From positions 1-64,000 of the forward strand of contig FMTN01000011.1 in the NCBI GenBank assembly GCA_900100095.1: a stretch of DNA of 64,000 nt, in the 5' to 3' direction. Positions 31,614 through 40,908 of this stretch are shown here, one piece after another; the stretch's first letter is position 1; every line of letters begins with the position of its first letter. The notes beneath the pieces were generated by a model that was not told the DNA's origin, made no database searches, and was given only the letters and a program-made list of their open reading frames with translations. A program made the position numbers and the translations under genes. This DNA comes from Lachnospiraceae bacterium C10 (lineage in GTDB: Bacteria; Bacillota; Clostridia; Lachnospirales; Lachnospiraceae).

Positions 31614-32609
31614 TTACTTTAATGTAATCCCGTATTGTTCCAACTTTGATATTATCTTCTCATCTTTCATCGGTTCATACTCAGAATTACAATAATCCAA
31701 ATGATATAAATCACATGTAATGCCCCATATCAGATTCTCAGCCTGCTCAGATTCTCTCAATCTATAACACAATAATGCAATTATTGTTTTCTTTTTAAAC
31801 TTGAGCTTTATTTGGCCGTCTTTCTTTCTGGTTTCATTTTCAAGAAGTGCACACCAAAAAACAAGTGCCATCTGGTAATAATCATCCTCTGTTCTATTAT
31901 CATCCAACAATATATTAAATAAGCCCTGTTGCAATGATTCCCATGAATATTTTTTTGAAAGTTCAAATATCACATCCGCTCTGGATGTATCCTCCAATGA
32001 TTCATCATCAAGATCGATTTTTCTCAAAATATCTGTTATTTCATTCACAATAAGTTTTAGCTCTTTATCATCAAATATTTCACGCTTAATATATTTAGTC
32101 GGCACTTCTTTTGTAAGCCAAACACCATTTACAGATTTATAAAATTCGTACCCATCTTTTTGCATTCTACCCGACCAAACACGATAAACAATAGGCTTTC
32201 CATGCCTGCTTCCAACTTTAATAGCGGTTTCAATATCCGCAGATAAATGTACGTATAACCGGCTTTGGGAGATAAGCCCTTGCTCGTCTATTGATTCTCT
32301 GAACTTTTCACCTGTTCCATGATAAAGATACTTTGGTGGGGGCATTTTTTTCAATTCTACATCCACCGGAATGGAATGTCCCTGATTTGCTCTGATCAAT
32401 GTTTTATCTTCATTAAATGAATATCTCTGTTTATTATCCGTTCTAACAATTTCTTCCAAAATATCCATATTAAATTCATGTGTTTTTGCAATTCCGACAA
32501 TAAGCTCATCAACTCTTGCCCAGCCATGCTCATCAAGGCTTATACCTATTGCTTCCGGCTTATGTCTTAATATTAAACTCATGTACTTGCTTGTTTCCGT
32601 AAGCCCCAT
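31614..32609 (-). CDS. kptA: RNA 2'-phosphotransferase (KptA/Tpt1) fused to unknown domain
   Basis: 331 aa. Residues 1-180 are a complete Tpt1/KptA domain: [39 protein letters not shown] and RLYVHLSAD carry the conserved Arg-His-Arg-Arg set. It transfers an RNA 2'-phosphate to NAD, giving ADP-ribose 1'',2''-cyclic phosphate. Residues 185-331 form an extra helical domain ([35 protein letters not shown]) that typical 180-residue bacterial KptA lacks. AAGGTG precedes the ATG. The biological RNA substrate in bacteria is unclear. Confidence 0.88.
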   Translation of the reverse strand: MGLTETSKYMSLILRHKPEAIGISLDEHGWARVDELIVGIAKTHEFNMDILEEIVRTDNKQRYSFNEDKTLIRANQGHSIPVDVELKKMPPPKYLYHGTGEKFRESIDEQGLISQSRLYVHLSADIETAIKVGSRHGKPIVYRVWSGRMQKDGYEFYKSVNGVWLTKEVPTKYIKREIFDDKELKLIVNEITDILRKIDLDDESLEDTSRADVIFELSKKYSWESLQQGLFNILLDDNRTEDDYYQMALVFWCALLENETRKKDGQIKLKFKKKTIIALLCYRLRESEQAENLIWGITCDLYHLDYCNSEYEPMKDEKIISKLEQYGITLK

Positions 32610-32651
32610 TACTTCACCTTCTTAACAATTCTATAAACTGGTATTATATAT

Positions 32652-32703
32652 ACTATTCGCGCACTATTTTTGTCCACGAACAATATGCCTGTCCGCGAAT
32701 AGT
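32652..32703. repeat. Inverted repeat upstream of the KptA-fusion gene
   Basis: ACTATTCGCG (32652-32661) / CGCGAATAGT (32694-32703), perfect 10-bp arms spaced by 32 bp; the centre holds GTCCACGAAC, similar to the GTCCGCGAAT of the right arm. It lies 43-94 bp upstream of the KptA start. Confidence 0.6.
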
Positions 32704-32805
32704 TTCTTTCCCCCTCCCTAAGCCTAAATTTCATTCTATTTACATATTTCTCAGCTAAACGCACAGGTTCATATTCTCAAAATATTGCCTGTAACCCGCA
32801 TAAAA

Positions 32806-34191
32806 TCAGGCTTTCTTCGACAGCAAGCAAACAGTCTCCACATGCATCGTATGCGGAAACTGATCCACCGGACATACCTTTTTCAATTCATACGAACCGT
32901 CCGCACAGAACAGCTTCAGATCCCTCGATAATGTCGCCGGGTCACAGGATACGTATACAACCTTTTCCGGGGCTGCTGCAAGAATGGTATCGATCACCGA
33001 CGGCTCACATCCCTTGCGGGGAGGATCCAGGACGATCACATCCGCATGTTTTCCACGCTGCTCCATGATTTTCGGAAGAACATCCTCTGTCGCACCCACA
33101 TAGAAATCCGTGTTTTCAAGCCGGTTATAGCGTGCATTCTTATGCGCATCCCGGATCGCAGACGGGACGATTTCAATTCCGGTTACATGGCCTGCTGCCT
33201 TCGCAAGGAAAAGTGAAATGGTTCCGATTCCACAGTAGAGGTCGTAGACCTCTTCCGTTCCGGTAAGACCGGCATACGCCAGGGCTTTGGAATACAGTTT
33301 CTCCATCTGTTCCGGATTAACCTGGAAAAAGGACTGCGCAGAAATATCAAAGGTAACGTCACCGATGGTATCTGTAATAACTTCCTCTCCCCAGATGCAT
33401 CTGGTTTCGGCACCGAGGATGACATTGTTTCTTGCGTGGTTGATGTTCATAACAATGGAGACGATGGAAGAATCCGCCTCCCGAAGCTTCTTCACCAGGT
33501 TATCCGTATCCGGAAGCTTTGTCCCGTTGGCCACAAGGCAAACCATGGTCTGGTCCGTGTGAACCCCCTGACGGATTAGGATATGACGAATCAGACCCTT
33601 TCCGGTTCTTTCATCATAAGGCAGAATATGATTCTGATACATCCAGCTCTTAACCGCCAGAAGAATACGGGTATTTCCTGCATTCCCAAGCAGGCAGCCA
33701 TTCCTGTCATCCGGCTCTATGATACGATGGGAATGACGGGCATAAAATCCCATCTGAATCTCCCCATCCTTCGTCCGGCCAACCGGATACTGCGCCTTAT
33801 TTCTGTAATGATACGGGTTTGACATCCCGATAATCGGCTCCATAATACCTTCGATAAAGCCCTGGTCAAATCCTCCCAAACGAACCAGATCATCCCGGAG
33901 AAGATCCTGCTTCATGGACAGCTGCGCCGGGTAGGACAGATTCATGATCTGACATCCACCGCAACGGTTTGCCACCGGACATTCCGCTTCCACACGATTT
34001 TTGGATGGCGTAAGAATCTCTACAATACGGGCATAACCATAACTCTTTTTCAACTTGGTAATGCCGGCGGTAATAACATCCCCCGGAAGTGCACCGGGAA
34101 CAAAAAGTGCCATTCCGTTGTAATGGCCAACACCCTCTCCGTCTTTTCCAAGTCCTGTGATTTCTAACGTTATCTGGTCGTTTTTTTTCAT
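32806..34191 (-). CDS. rlmD: 23S rRNA (uracil-C5)-methyltransferase, RlmD/RumA type
   Basis: 461 aa from ATG 34191 (AGGTG upstream; the 3-codon longer frame begins with GTG). TRAM domain at 5-60 (ITGLGKDGEGVGHYNG), iron-sulfur Cys set CPVANRCGGC near 73-82, SAM-binding domain with VYDLYCGIGTISLFLA, and catalytic Cys in VYVSCDPATL. It ends in QFPHTMHVETVCLLSK. It methylates 23S rRNA uridine (747 or 1939). Intact, unlike the tail fragments at 29.1 and 30.6 kb. Confidence 0.93.
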   Translation of the reverse strand: MKKNDQITLEITGLGKDGEGVGHYNGMALFVPGALPGDVITAGITKLKKSYGYARIVEILTPSKNRVEAECPVANRCGGCQIMNLSYPAQLSMKQDLLRDDLVRLGGFDQGFIEGIMEPIIGMSNPYHYRNKAQYPVGRTKDGEIQMGFYARHSHRIIEPDDRNGCLLGNAGNTRILLAVKSWMYQNHILPYDERTGKGLIRHILIRQGVHTDQTMVCLVANGTKLPDTDNLVKKLREADSSIVSIVMNINHARNNVILGAETRCIWGEEVITDTIGDVTFDISAQSFFQVNPEQMEKLYSKALAYAGLTGTEEVYDLYCGIGTISLFLAKAAGHVTGIEIVPSAIRDAHKNARYNRLENTDFYVGATEDVLPKIMEQRGKHADVIVLDPPRKGCEPSVIDTILAAAPEKVVYVSCDPATLSRDLKLFCADGSYELKKVCPVDQFPHTMHVETVCLLSKKA

Positions 34192-34218
34192 AAAATACAC
34201 CTATATTTGCATAACAAA

Positions 34219-34238
34219 GGGGACACACCCGTGTCCCC
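34219..34238 (-). terminator. Terminator after the YhaM-like gene
   Basis: GGGGACAC / GTGTCCCC, 8-bp GC stem with loop ACCC, flanked by AACA / TGTT that extend it; TTTGTTATG follows on the minus strand. 26 bp after the stop at 34264. Confidence 0.75.
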
Positions 34239-34263
34239 TGTTATATATCCTGTTCTATCTGTC

Positions 34264-35223
34264 TTACTCTTCATGTGGCGCTGTCGGACGGATATTCGTC
34301 TCGAGGAAGCGGTTATATCCCTTCCATGCCAGGCTCTGATTCTGTCCCTGAGTGTTATAGATGGCTTCCTTCATTGTCTCCATCTTCGCATCCACATTGT
34401 CTGCAAAAGAAAGTGCCATAGCCTCACAGAGTGCAGGTTTCTTCGGTGAACCGAATTCCAGCTCTCCATGGTGGGCCAGGATGCAGTGCAGCAACTCCTT
34501 CTCCTTGATCTCCGGGAATTCCGGAATCTCTTTGATCTTATCACGAACCATGCCGGCTCCGATTACAATGTGGCCAATGAGCTGACCCTGATCGGTATAG
34601 TCGTTGCTCGGATACGGAGAGATTTCATCGATCTTACCGATGTCATGGCAAATTGCCGCTGTAAGAAGAAGATCCCGGTCAAGGAACGGGTAATGCTTCG
34701 CATAAAAATTACATACCTTTGCAACGGATAATGTATGCTCCAGCAGGCCTCCAATGAAACCATGGTGAACGCTCTTCGCTGCAGAATGAAAGCAGAACTG
34801 CCGCTTGAATTCCTCATCCCCAAAAAAGGATAACAGAAGCTTGCGCATATACTCCGCCTTAACGGAATGAATCAGGCGAAGGAGCTCGGTATACATTTCT
34901 TCCGGATCGGACTCGGAACATGGAAGATAATCGGCCGGTGTATATTCCCCTTCCGATGCCTTTCTCGCCTGACGAATGCTCATCTGATAAGAACCGTTGT
35001 AGACACTGACATCTCCACATACGCTGATATAATCCAGTGCATCAAATTCTTCGATTCCCGGTGAGGAAGGATCCCAAATCTTACAATCAATCGTTCCTGT
35101 CTTGTCCTGCAAAATAACATTCAGATAAGGCTTTCCCGCCTTTGTCTGTGCCTGAGATACTTTCTTCACAAGATAAATCTCTTTGATCTGCTGCCCCTCG
35201 CTTAGGGTGTTAATGAAATGCAT
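34264..35223 (-). CDS. 3'-5' exoribonuclease, YhaM family
   Basis: 319 aa. N-terminal OB fold (residues 10-110; YLNVILQDKTGTIDCKIW) then an HD hydrolase domain with HGFIGGLLEHTLSV, AICHDIGKIDE and LAHHGELEFGSPKKP (metal-binding His/Asp). Same length as Bacillus YhaM (about 314). It trims RNA, and in vitro also single-stranded DNA, from the 3' end. Divergently placed to mutS2; no other operon partner seen. Confidence 0.9.
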   Translation of the reverse strand: MHFINTLSEGQQIKEIYLVKKVSQAQTKAGKPYLNVILQDKTGTIDCKIWDPSSPGIEEFDALDYISVCGDVSVYNGSYQMSIRQARKASEGEYTPADYLPCSESDPEEMYTELLRLIHSVKAEYMRKLLLSFFGDEEFKRQFCFHSAAKSVHHGFIGGLLEHTLSVAKVCNFYAKHYPFLDRDLLLTAAICHDIGKIDEISPYPSNDYTDQGQLIGHIVIGAGMVRDKIKEIPEFPEIKEKELLHCILAHHGELEFGSPKKPALCEAMALSFADNVDAKMETMKEAIYNTQGQNQSLAWKGYNRFLETNIRPTAPHEE

Positions 35224-35385
35224 AGCTGCTCCATTCTAACCTTACATAATCTCCTATTCCCTCCCGTCCCCGCGGGATTCCTCATGTGCTCGTAATCTCT
35301 GTAATAGCACACACTATATTCATTTATTATAAAGATAAAATGCCCCCGTTTCAAGTAAAAGGCTCTGTAACACAGACCTTTTTCA

Positions 35386-35394
35386 TGGTACAAT
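35386..35394 (+). promoter_or_regulatory. Extended -10 promoter giving a leaderless mutS2 mRNA
   Basis: TGG-TACAAT: TG at 35386-35387, TACAAT at 35389-35394. Seven nt (ACCCACT) follow and then the ATG at 35402, so transcription would start at the start codon. No Shine-Dalgarno sequence precedes the ATG. Confidence 0.65.
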
Positions 35395-35401
35395 ACCCAC
35401 T

Positions 35402-37813
35402 ATGAATAAAAAAGTATTACACACATTAGAGTTTGATAAGGTAATTGAAAAATTAGTATCTCATGCGACATCTGACAAGGGCCGTGATTATTCCCGTATG
35501 CTGAAGCCCATCGCTGATCTGAATAAGATCAAGGAGCGACAGAAGGAGACATCCGACGCACTTGCAAGAATCTTCCGGGACGGCAGTATCTCTTTTTCCG
35601 GAATCCATGATCCGTCCTATTTCGGGAAACGTCTTGCCATCGGCAGTTCTCTGAATGCCGGTGAGCTGTTATCCATCGTTTCTCTCCTGGCCGTTGCTTC
35701 AAAGGCCAAGAAGTACGGAACCCCGGGAAGAAGCGATGCGCCCGGAGATTCCCTCACGCATTACTTCACGGATCTTGATCCTTTGGATTCTTTGCGTCAT
35801 CTCATCGACCGTTGCATCATATCGGAAGATCAGATTGCCGATGATGCCTCTGCCGGGCTTAAGAACTGCCGCAGACAGATGTCTGCCATGAACGATCGCA
35901 TTCGTGCCCAGATGACCTCCCTGCTGAATTCAGCCTCTGTCCGAGACTGTCTTCAGGATACTGTCATCACCATGCGTGACGGACGCTACTGTCTCCCGGT
36001 CAAGGCGGACAGTAAGTCTCAGGTTCCGGGTATGGTACATGACCAGTCCGGCAGCGGTTCGACACTTTTCATCGAGCCAATGTCCGTTGTCAACATGAAC
36101 AATGAGCTTCGCGAGCTGGAACTGACCGAACAGAAGGAAATTGAAAAGGTACTGGCGGACCTTTCCACCAGAGTTTATGAAGATATTTCCATCATCATCT
36201 CCGACTTTAAGATCCTTGCCGAGCTTGACTTCATCTTCGCCAAGGGTGCACTTGCTCAGGAGATGAATGCCATGGAACCCCTTCTGAACACCAAGGGACA
36301 TATCAATTTAAAGAAGGCCCGTCATCCGTTGCTCGATCCGAAGAAAGTTGTTCCCATCGATATTCGTCTCGGCGAAGACTTCGACCTGCTCATCGTTACA
36401 GGTCCTAACACCGGTGGTAAAACCGTCTCTCTTAAAACCGTCGGATTACTCACCTTGATGGCACAGGCCGGACTTCACATTCCGGCTGCAGACCGCAGTC
36501 AGATTGCTGTATTCCAAGATGTTTATGCTGATATCGGAGATGAACAGAGCATTGAGCAGTCACTGTCCACTTTCTCCTCTCACATGACGAACATCGTTTC
36601 CATCCTCAAGCAGGTACATTCACCTGAGAGAGCTGAGCGAACCGCCCTCGTCCTGTTTGATGAGTTATGTGCCGGAACGGATCCAAGTGAAGGTGCGGCT
36701 CTTGCCACCTCCATCCTGGACAGGTTGCACAAGACCGGTATCCGTACCATGGCCACCACCCACTATCCGGAGCTTAAAGTCTATGCTCTGACCAATGAAG
36801 GTGTGGAAAATGCCTGCTGTGAGTTCTCCCTTGAGACCTTAAGCCCTACCTACCGGCTTCTCATCGGAATTCCGGGTAAATCCAACGCTTTTGCCATCAG
36901 TAAGAAGCTTGGTTTATCCGAAGACCTCATTACAGAAGCCCAGGGTCGACTCGACGAGAACGATCAGAGCTTTGAAGACCTGATGGTTTCTCTTGAGGAA
37001 CGTAAAATTGCTCTCGAACGTGACCGTGAGAAGGCTGAGAGGGAACGTGCCAAGGCTGAGACCTTCCGTCGTCAGGCCGAAAGTCAGAAGGATAACTTAA
37101 ACGACCGTCGGGATGCCATTATCGCCAAGGCCAATGCCGAAGCAGCCGAGATCCTTGCCCGTGCAAAGGAAAAGGCTGATACAGTCATCCGTAATTTTAA
37201 CAAATACGGAACTGCTACCCCTGACATGGCGGAAATGGAACGCCAGCGTTCTGCCATCGGTGAAGAATTAAAAGATGCCCGCAGCAAGTCTGCCTTAAAG
37301 ACCAAGAATGTCAACAAACGCACATCCGGTGGCGGTAATGTGGATACCAAAAAACTCCGCATCGGAGATGATGTCATGGTTCTTTCCATGAACGTCAAGG
37401 GAACGATTCATACCCTCCCGGATGCGAAGGGCAACCTTACAGTACAGATGGGTATCATGCAAAGCAAGGTCAATATCAGAGACATTGCCGTCATTGGCGA
37501 GGCAAAGCCGACCAACAAATACCTTAAGAAAAAGGCTACGGTCCACAAAGGCTCCCTTAACAAGTCACGAACGATGTCAACAGAGCTTATGCTGCTTGGT
37601 ATGACAGCGGATGAGGCCGTTGCTGCCGTTGATAAATTTATTGACGATGCACGCCTGACTCACCTGGAAGAAGTCCGTATCGTACACGGTAAAGGTTCCG
37701 GCATCCTGCGCAAGGCTGTCCATGATTACCTTCGCCGTCAGAAGGATCTTCGCGGATTCCACCTGGGCGCCTACGGAGAAGGCGACTCCGGTGTAACCAT
37801 CGTTGAATTATAA
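35402..37813 (+). CDS. mutS2: MutS2 endonuclease
   Basis: 803 aa, usual length. MutS core with Walker A GPNTGGKT (about 334-341) and Walker B LVLFDELCAGTDP; a long coiled coil at 510-620 (ERDREKAERERAKAE); a KOW-like segment near 660-700; and a C-terminal Smr nuclease domain (RIVHGKGSGILRKAVHDYL). MutS2 acts on branched or collided structures: it suppresses recombination and in Firmicutes also splits collided ribosomes. ATG 35402 is chosen because it starts the conserved LEFDKVIEKL region; the mRNA seems leaderless. Confidence 0.96.
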   Translation: MNKKVLHTLEFDKVIEKLVSHATSDKGRDYSRMLKPIADLNKIKERQKETSDALARIFRDGSISFSGIHDPSYFGKRLAIGSSLNAGELLSIVSLLAVASKAKKYGTPGRSDAPGDSLTHYFTDLDPLDSLRHLIDRCIISEDQIADDASAGLKNCRRQMSAMNDRIRAQMTSLLNSASVRDCLQDTVITMRDGRYCLPVKADSKSQVPGMVHDQSGSGSTLFIEPMSVVNMNNELRELELTEQKEIEKVLADLSTRVYEDISIIISDFKILAELDFIFAKGALAQEMNAMEPLLNTKGHINLKKARHPLLDPKKVVPIDIRLGEDFDLLIVTGPNTGGKTVSLKTVGLLTLMAQAGLHIPAADRSQIAVFQDVYADIGDEQSIEQSLSTFSSHMTNIVSILKQVHSPERAERTALVLFDELCAGTDPSEGAALATSILDRLHKTGIRTMATTHYPELKVYALTNEGVENACCEFSLETLSPTYRLLIGIPGKSNAFAISKKLGLSEDLITEAQGRLDENDQSFEDLMVSLEERKIALERDREKAERERAKAETFRRQAESQKDNLNDRRDAIIAKANAEAAEILARAKEKADTVIRNFNKYGTATPDMAEMERQRSAIGEELKDARSKSALKTKNVNKRTSGGGNVDTKKLRIGDDVMVLSMNVKGTIHTLPDAKGNLTVQMGIMQSKVNIRDIAVIGEAKPTNKYLKKKATVHKGSLNKSRTMSTELMLLGMTADEAVAAVDKFIDDARLTHLEEVRIVHGKGSGILRKAVHDYLRRQKDLRGFHLGAYGEGDSGVTIVEL

Positions 37814-37829
37814 TTATAATACTGTTTAA

Positions 37830-37862
37830 AAAAAGCGCTCAGACCAAGGTCTGAACGCTTTT
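37830..37862. terminator. Bidirectional terminator between mutS2 and potD
   Basis: AAAAGCG-CTCAGACC-AA-GGTCTGAA-CGCTTTT with one mismatch. T-tract TTCTTTTATTTTT on the plus side and TTTTTTT on the minus side, so it serves both converging genes. Confidence 0.9.
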
Positions 37863-37865
37863 CTT

Positions 37866-39299
37866 TTATTTTTCCCACGGAAAACGATAACACCTTATAT
37901 TCGTCCACATCTGACTGATCCTCTGGTTCGCTTCCTGATCAAAACATTTCATGACAACACAACGCTCCAGCACATCTTCCGGTGGATACTGTGCAAAGAG
38001 CTGCCTCTTTTCCTGCTCCTTCGGTACTGCAAAGGTATAGTTCCCTTTGCCTTCCGTATCCCGGAAGAAATAGCTGACATCGTAATCCACGGTATCTTTT
38101 TCATCCTCATCAGCAGCATAATTGTACATGAGGTAATCGTAGATCAACGGGTCATCTCCGCCACTGATACAGGAGGTGTAGCCGATATAATACATGTTGC
38201 GGATGACATTGTCCGGTCGTGAGATGAAGTCTATAAACGCCTCTGCGGCCTGTTGCTTCTTCTTATCCTGCCGGATACCGTCCTTCATCATCACCCAGCC
38301 GTCAAACCAGAGATTGGACGCTCCCTCCGGAACCGCATAGGATAATGCAACGCCGTCTTCATCCGCCTGATCCATAGAGAAAACAGCATCACCGGACCAC
38401 TGCAGACATGCACCGGTTTTACCGGTTACCAGATCCTGCTTTCCGGCATCCGTCTCCATGGCATAGGCATTTTCTCTCATATCCGTCAGAATGCTTTCCA
38501 CCTGATCAACAGTCTTTGCATCGGTGGCATTCATCATATCATCCAGACGTTTCTCATATTCTTTCGGATCCTGCTTTTTGTCCTCAAGTTCCTTGAGTTC
38601 CTTCTCATTCAGAATTCCAAGGGCTCCGAAAAAGGAATCACGGATACTGTCCTTAATGGTAATACGCTTCCGGTATGCTTTATTGGTGAACATATTCCAA
38701 TGGTTCGCATCTTCATCCTTTACAACCTCCGGATTATATACGACTCCGAGGGTTCCCCACATGTAGCCTGCCGCATAACGTCCGACCCTCTCATCTCCCA
38801 TCCGAAGGTCATTCAATCGGTCTCTGATATACGGCGATACTCCCTTGGTATAGTAATGATATTTGGTCTCTTCATAAAAATCCTTGGACAGGGGCACAAG
38901 TCTTTTTTCTGACATCAGTTTCATGATCATGTACTCCGACGGACATACAAGATCAAAGGTATTTCCCAGTGTCATCTGGTTGTACAGATCCTCATTGGTT
39001 CCATAAGTGGAGTACTCAACACGCACCTTCTGCCCATAGGTCTCCTGGTACCATTTCTCGTAATCTTTTACCATGGAATCCACGCCGCGAATCTTCGTAC
39101 CGTCGTCCAGTTCGATGGTTTCATCGGCGCCCCAGTCGCCCAGATCAATATATTCCTCACAGTTTGCAATGCGAAGTACCACCGACGGATCATCGGAGGT
39201 CTTTGCCTTCTGACTTGCGGAAAAGGTTCCCCTGCATCCTGCAAAGGCACCCAGGGCCAGACCCAGCAGAAGGAGTGTCGTTAACAGTTTTCTTTTCAT
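37866..39299 (-). CDS. potD: Spermidine/putrescine ABC transporter substrate-binding lipoprotein
   Basis: 477 aa from ATG 39299 (CTATGA overlap with the potC stop; AGGAGG 9 nt upstream); the ATG at 39308 would abut the ribosome site. Lipobox AFAGC (Cys22). PotD-like motifs include VEYSTYGTNEDLYNQM, DLVCPSEYMIMKLM, PLSKDF, AYMWGTLGVVYNPE, LQWSGDAVFSM and NLWFDGWVMMKDG. Longer than E. coli PotD (348) because of an expanded middle (residues 195-260). Captures extracellular polyamines for PotABC. Confidence 0.92.
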   Translation of the reverse strand: MKRKLLTTLLLLGLALGAFAGCRGTFSASQKAKTSDDPSVVLRIANCEEYIDLGDWGADETIELDDGTKIRGVDSMVKDYEKWYQETYGQKVRVEYSTYGTNEDLYNQMTLGNTFDLVCPSEYMIMKLMSEKRLVPLSKDFYEETKYHYYTKGVSPYIRDRLNDLRMGDERVGRYAAGYMWGTLGVVYNPEVVKDEDANHWNMFTNKAYRKRITIKDSIRDSFFGALGILNEKELKELEDKKQDPKEYEKRLDDMMNATDAKTVDQVESILTDMRENAYAMETDAGKQDLVTGKTGACLQWSGDAVFSMDQADEDGVALSYAVPEGASNLWFDGWVMMKDGIRQDKKKQQAAEAFIDFISRPDNVIRNMYYIGYTSCISGGDDPLIYDYLMYNYAADEDEKDTVDYDVSYFFRDTEGKGNYTFAVPKEQEKRQLFAQYPPEDVLERCVVMKCFDQEANQRISQMWTNIRCYRFPWEK

Positions 39300-40099
39300 A
39301 GTGACCATCCTCCTTCCTCTTCCCTGCTGCCTCTGTAATTTGCGATGAGAACACTTAAGGCAACCACCACAAAGATCACCGTGGACAAAGCCCAGAGCGC
39401 CGTCTTAATGGTCGTCTGAGAGCCTCTGGTAGCATTTACGGTATAGGTACTGATCGTATTAAATACCGCCGGTTTCGTGTAGGTGGTGATGAAATAATCA
39501 TCCATGGAAAGTGTCACCGCCGTAAACATTCCGGAACCGATCGCCGGCATCAAATCTCTTACTACCACCTTAAGCAGAGCCTGGAACGGACTGCATCCCA
39601 GATCCAGTGCCGCCTCGTACAGATGGGGATCCATCTGAGTCAGCCTTGGCATGATCTGAAGATAGACAAACGGGGTACATAACGCCATCTGTCCGGCAAT
39701 CAACGGAATGTAGGTATCCTTATCTACTCCCAGAACCACAACCAGGAGGATACATACGGAAAAACCGGTTACAACGTCGGCATTCACCACCGGAATCTGA
39801 TTCATAAGTTCAATGGCATGGCGGCTCTTTCTTTTTCCGTAAAAGGCGCCAATGGCACCTACGGTTCCCAATACCGTTGACAGCGCCCCCACCACAAGAG
39901 CCAGCAGAATGGTTCCCTTGATCATCTCAAGAAGTTCCGGAGTCGTAAACAGTGTCTTATAATTGTGCAGCGAGAATCCCTTCATCTGTCCTATCATGGC
40001 TGCATCGGTAAAACTGTAGAAGGCCAGCAGCAAGATCGGTGTATATAAAAATGCAAAGATCAGCAGCAGCCAGGCAGTATATCTCTTCTTGTGTCTCAT
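39296..40099 (-). CDS. potC: Spermidine/putrescine ABC transporter permease PotC
   Basis: 267 aa, six membrane segments. Opening YTPILLLAFYSFTDA and the coupling EAA loop YEAALDLGCSPFQALLKVVVRDLMPAIGSG contact PotA. The start overlaps the potB stop by 4 nt. Second permease of the polyamine importer. Confidence 0.94.
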   Translation of the reverse strand: MRHKKRYTAWLLLIFAFLYTPILLLAFYSFTDAAMIGQMKGFSLHNYKTLFTTPELLEMIKGTILLALVVGALSTVLGTVGAIGAFYGKRKSRHAIELMNQIPVVNADVVTGFSVCILLVVVLGVDKDTYIPLIAGQMALCTPFVYLQIMPRLTQMDPHLYEAALDLGCSPFQALLKVVVRDLMPAIGSGMFTAVTLSMDDYFITTYTKPAVFNTISTYTVNATRGSQTTIKTALWALSTVIFVVVALSVLIANYRGSREEEGGWSL

Positions 40100-40896
40100 A
40101 ACAGGCTTCCTCCTCTCGCTGCAGAGCTTTCACTGATCTCTCCCCCCGCCTTTTTCTCAAGCCAGGAGAAGAAGGCAATGATCAACAGCAGAATCGCTGA
40201 AATCATGGATCCGTTGTGCCAGTCGTAGGCATTAAAGTAGCTTCCGATCAGACTTCCCATGATATAGGTGCTGTTGTAGAGCATATCCAACACAACATAG
40301 TTCGTCATCGCCGGCAAAAATACCATCGTAATACCGCTGACTATACCCGGTCGGCTCATTGGCAGAATCACCTGCCAGAACAGTTTTCCCGGGTCTGCTC
40401 CCAGATCTCTTCCGGCCTCCAGGACCTTTTGATCCAGAGACAGAAGAACATTGTAAATTGGAAGAATCATAAACGGCAGGAAATCATACACCTGTCCGAT
40501 GATGGTATTCAGGAATGGATAGTAGGCCAGATTCCCTTCGAGTGCATCTAAAAGTTCCTTTACGGCTGTGATCCTTAAGGTAAAATTGATCCACATGGGA
40601 AGAACCGCCAACAGCAGCAGAACGCCGCCTTTCCGGTAGCCTCCCCTCGCCAGTACATAAGCCGTTGGATATGCCAGAAGCAGACACATAAGGGTCGTTA
40701 CAAAGGCAATCCAAAGGGAATAAACAAGGGTCGCAATGGTTCTTGTACTCTGAAAGAATGCAAAAAAATTCTCCGCCGTCGGCTGTCCCTGTCCATTGGT
40801 AAACGCGTAAAGTAACACGACCGCAAGTGGCGCTACCACAAACACCAACAGGAAGAGCACAAAGGGAATGGATAAGGTTCGTCTTCGAAAACGCAT
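40096..40896 (-). CDS. potB: Spermidine/putrescine ABC transporter permease PotB
   Basis: 266 aa, six membrane segments with EAA loop EAGRDLGADPGKLFWQVILPMSRPGI. First permease; 12 bp after potA, overlapping potC by 4 nt. Confidence 0.94.
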   Translation of the reverse strand: MRFRRRTLSIPFVLFLLVFVVAPLAVVLLYAFTNGQGQPTAENFFAFFQSTRTIATLVYSLWIAFVTTLMCLLLAYPTAYVLARGGYRKGGVLLLLAVLPMWINFTLRITAVKELLDALEGNLAYYPFLNTIIGQVYDFLPFMILPIYNVLLSLDQKVLEAGRDLGADPGKLFWQVILPMSRPGIVSGITMVFLPAMTNYVVLDMLYNSTYIMGSLIGSYFNAYDWHNGSMISAILLLIIAFFSWLEKKAGGEISESSAARGGSLL

Positions 40897-40908
40897 AGCT
40901 CTCCCCCC

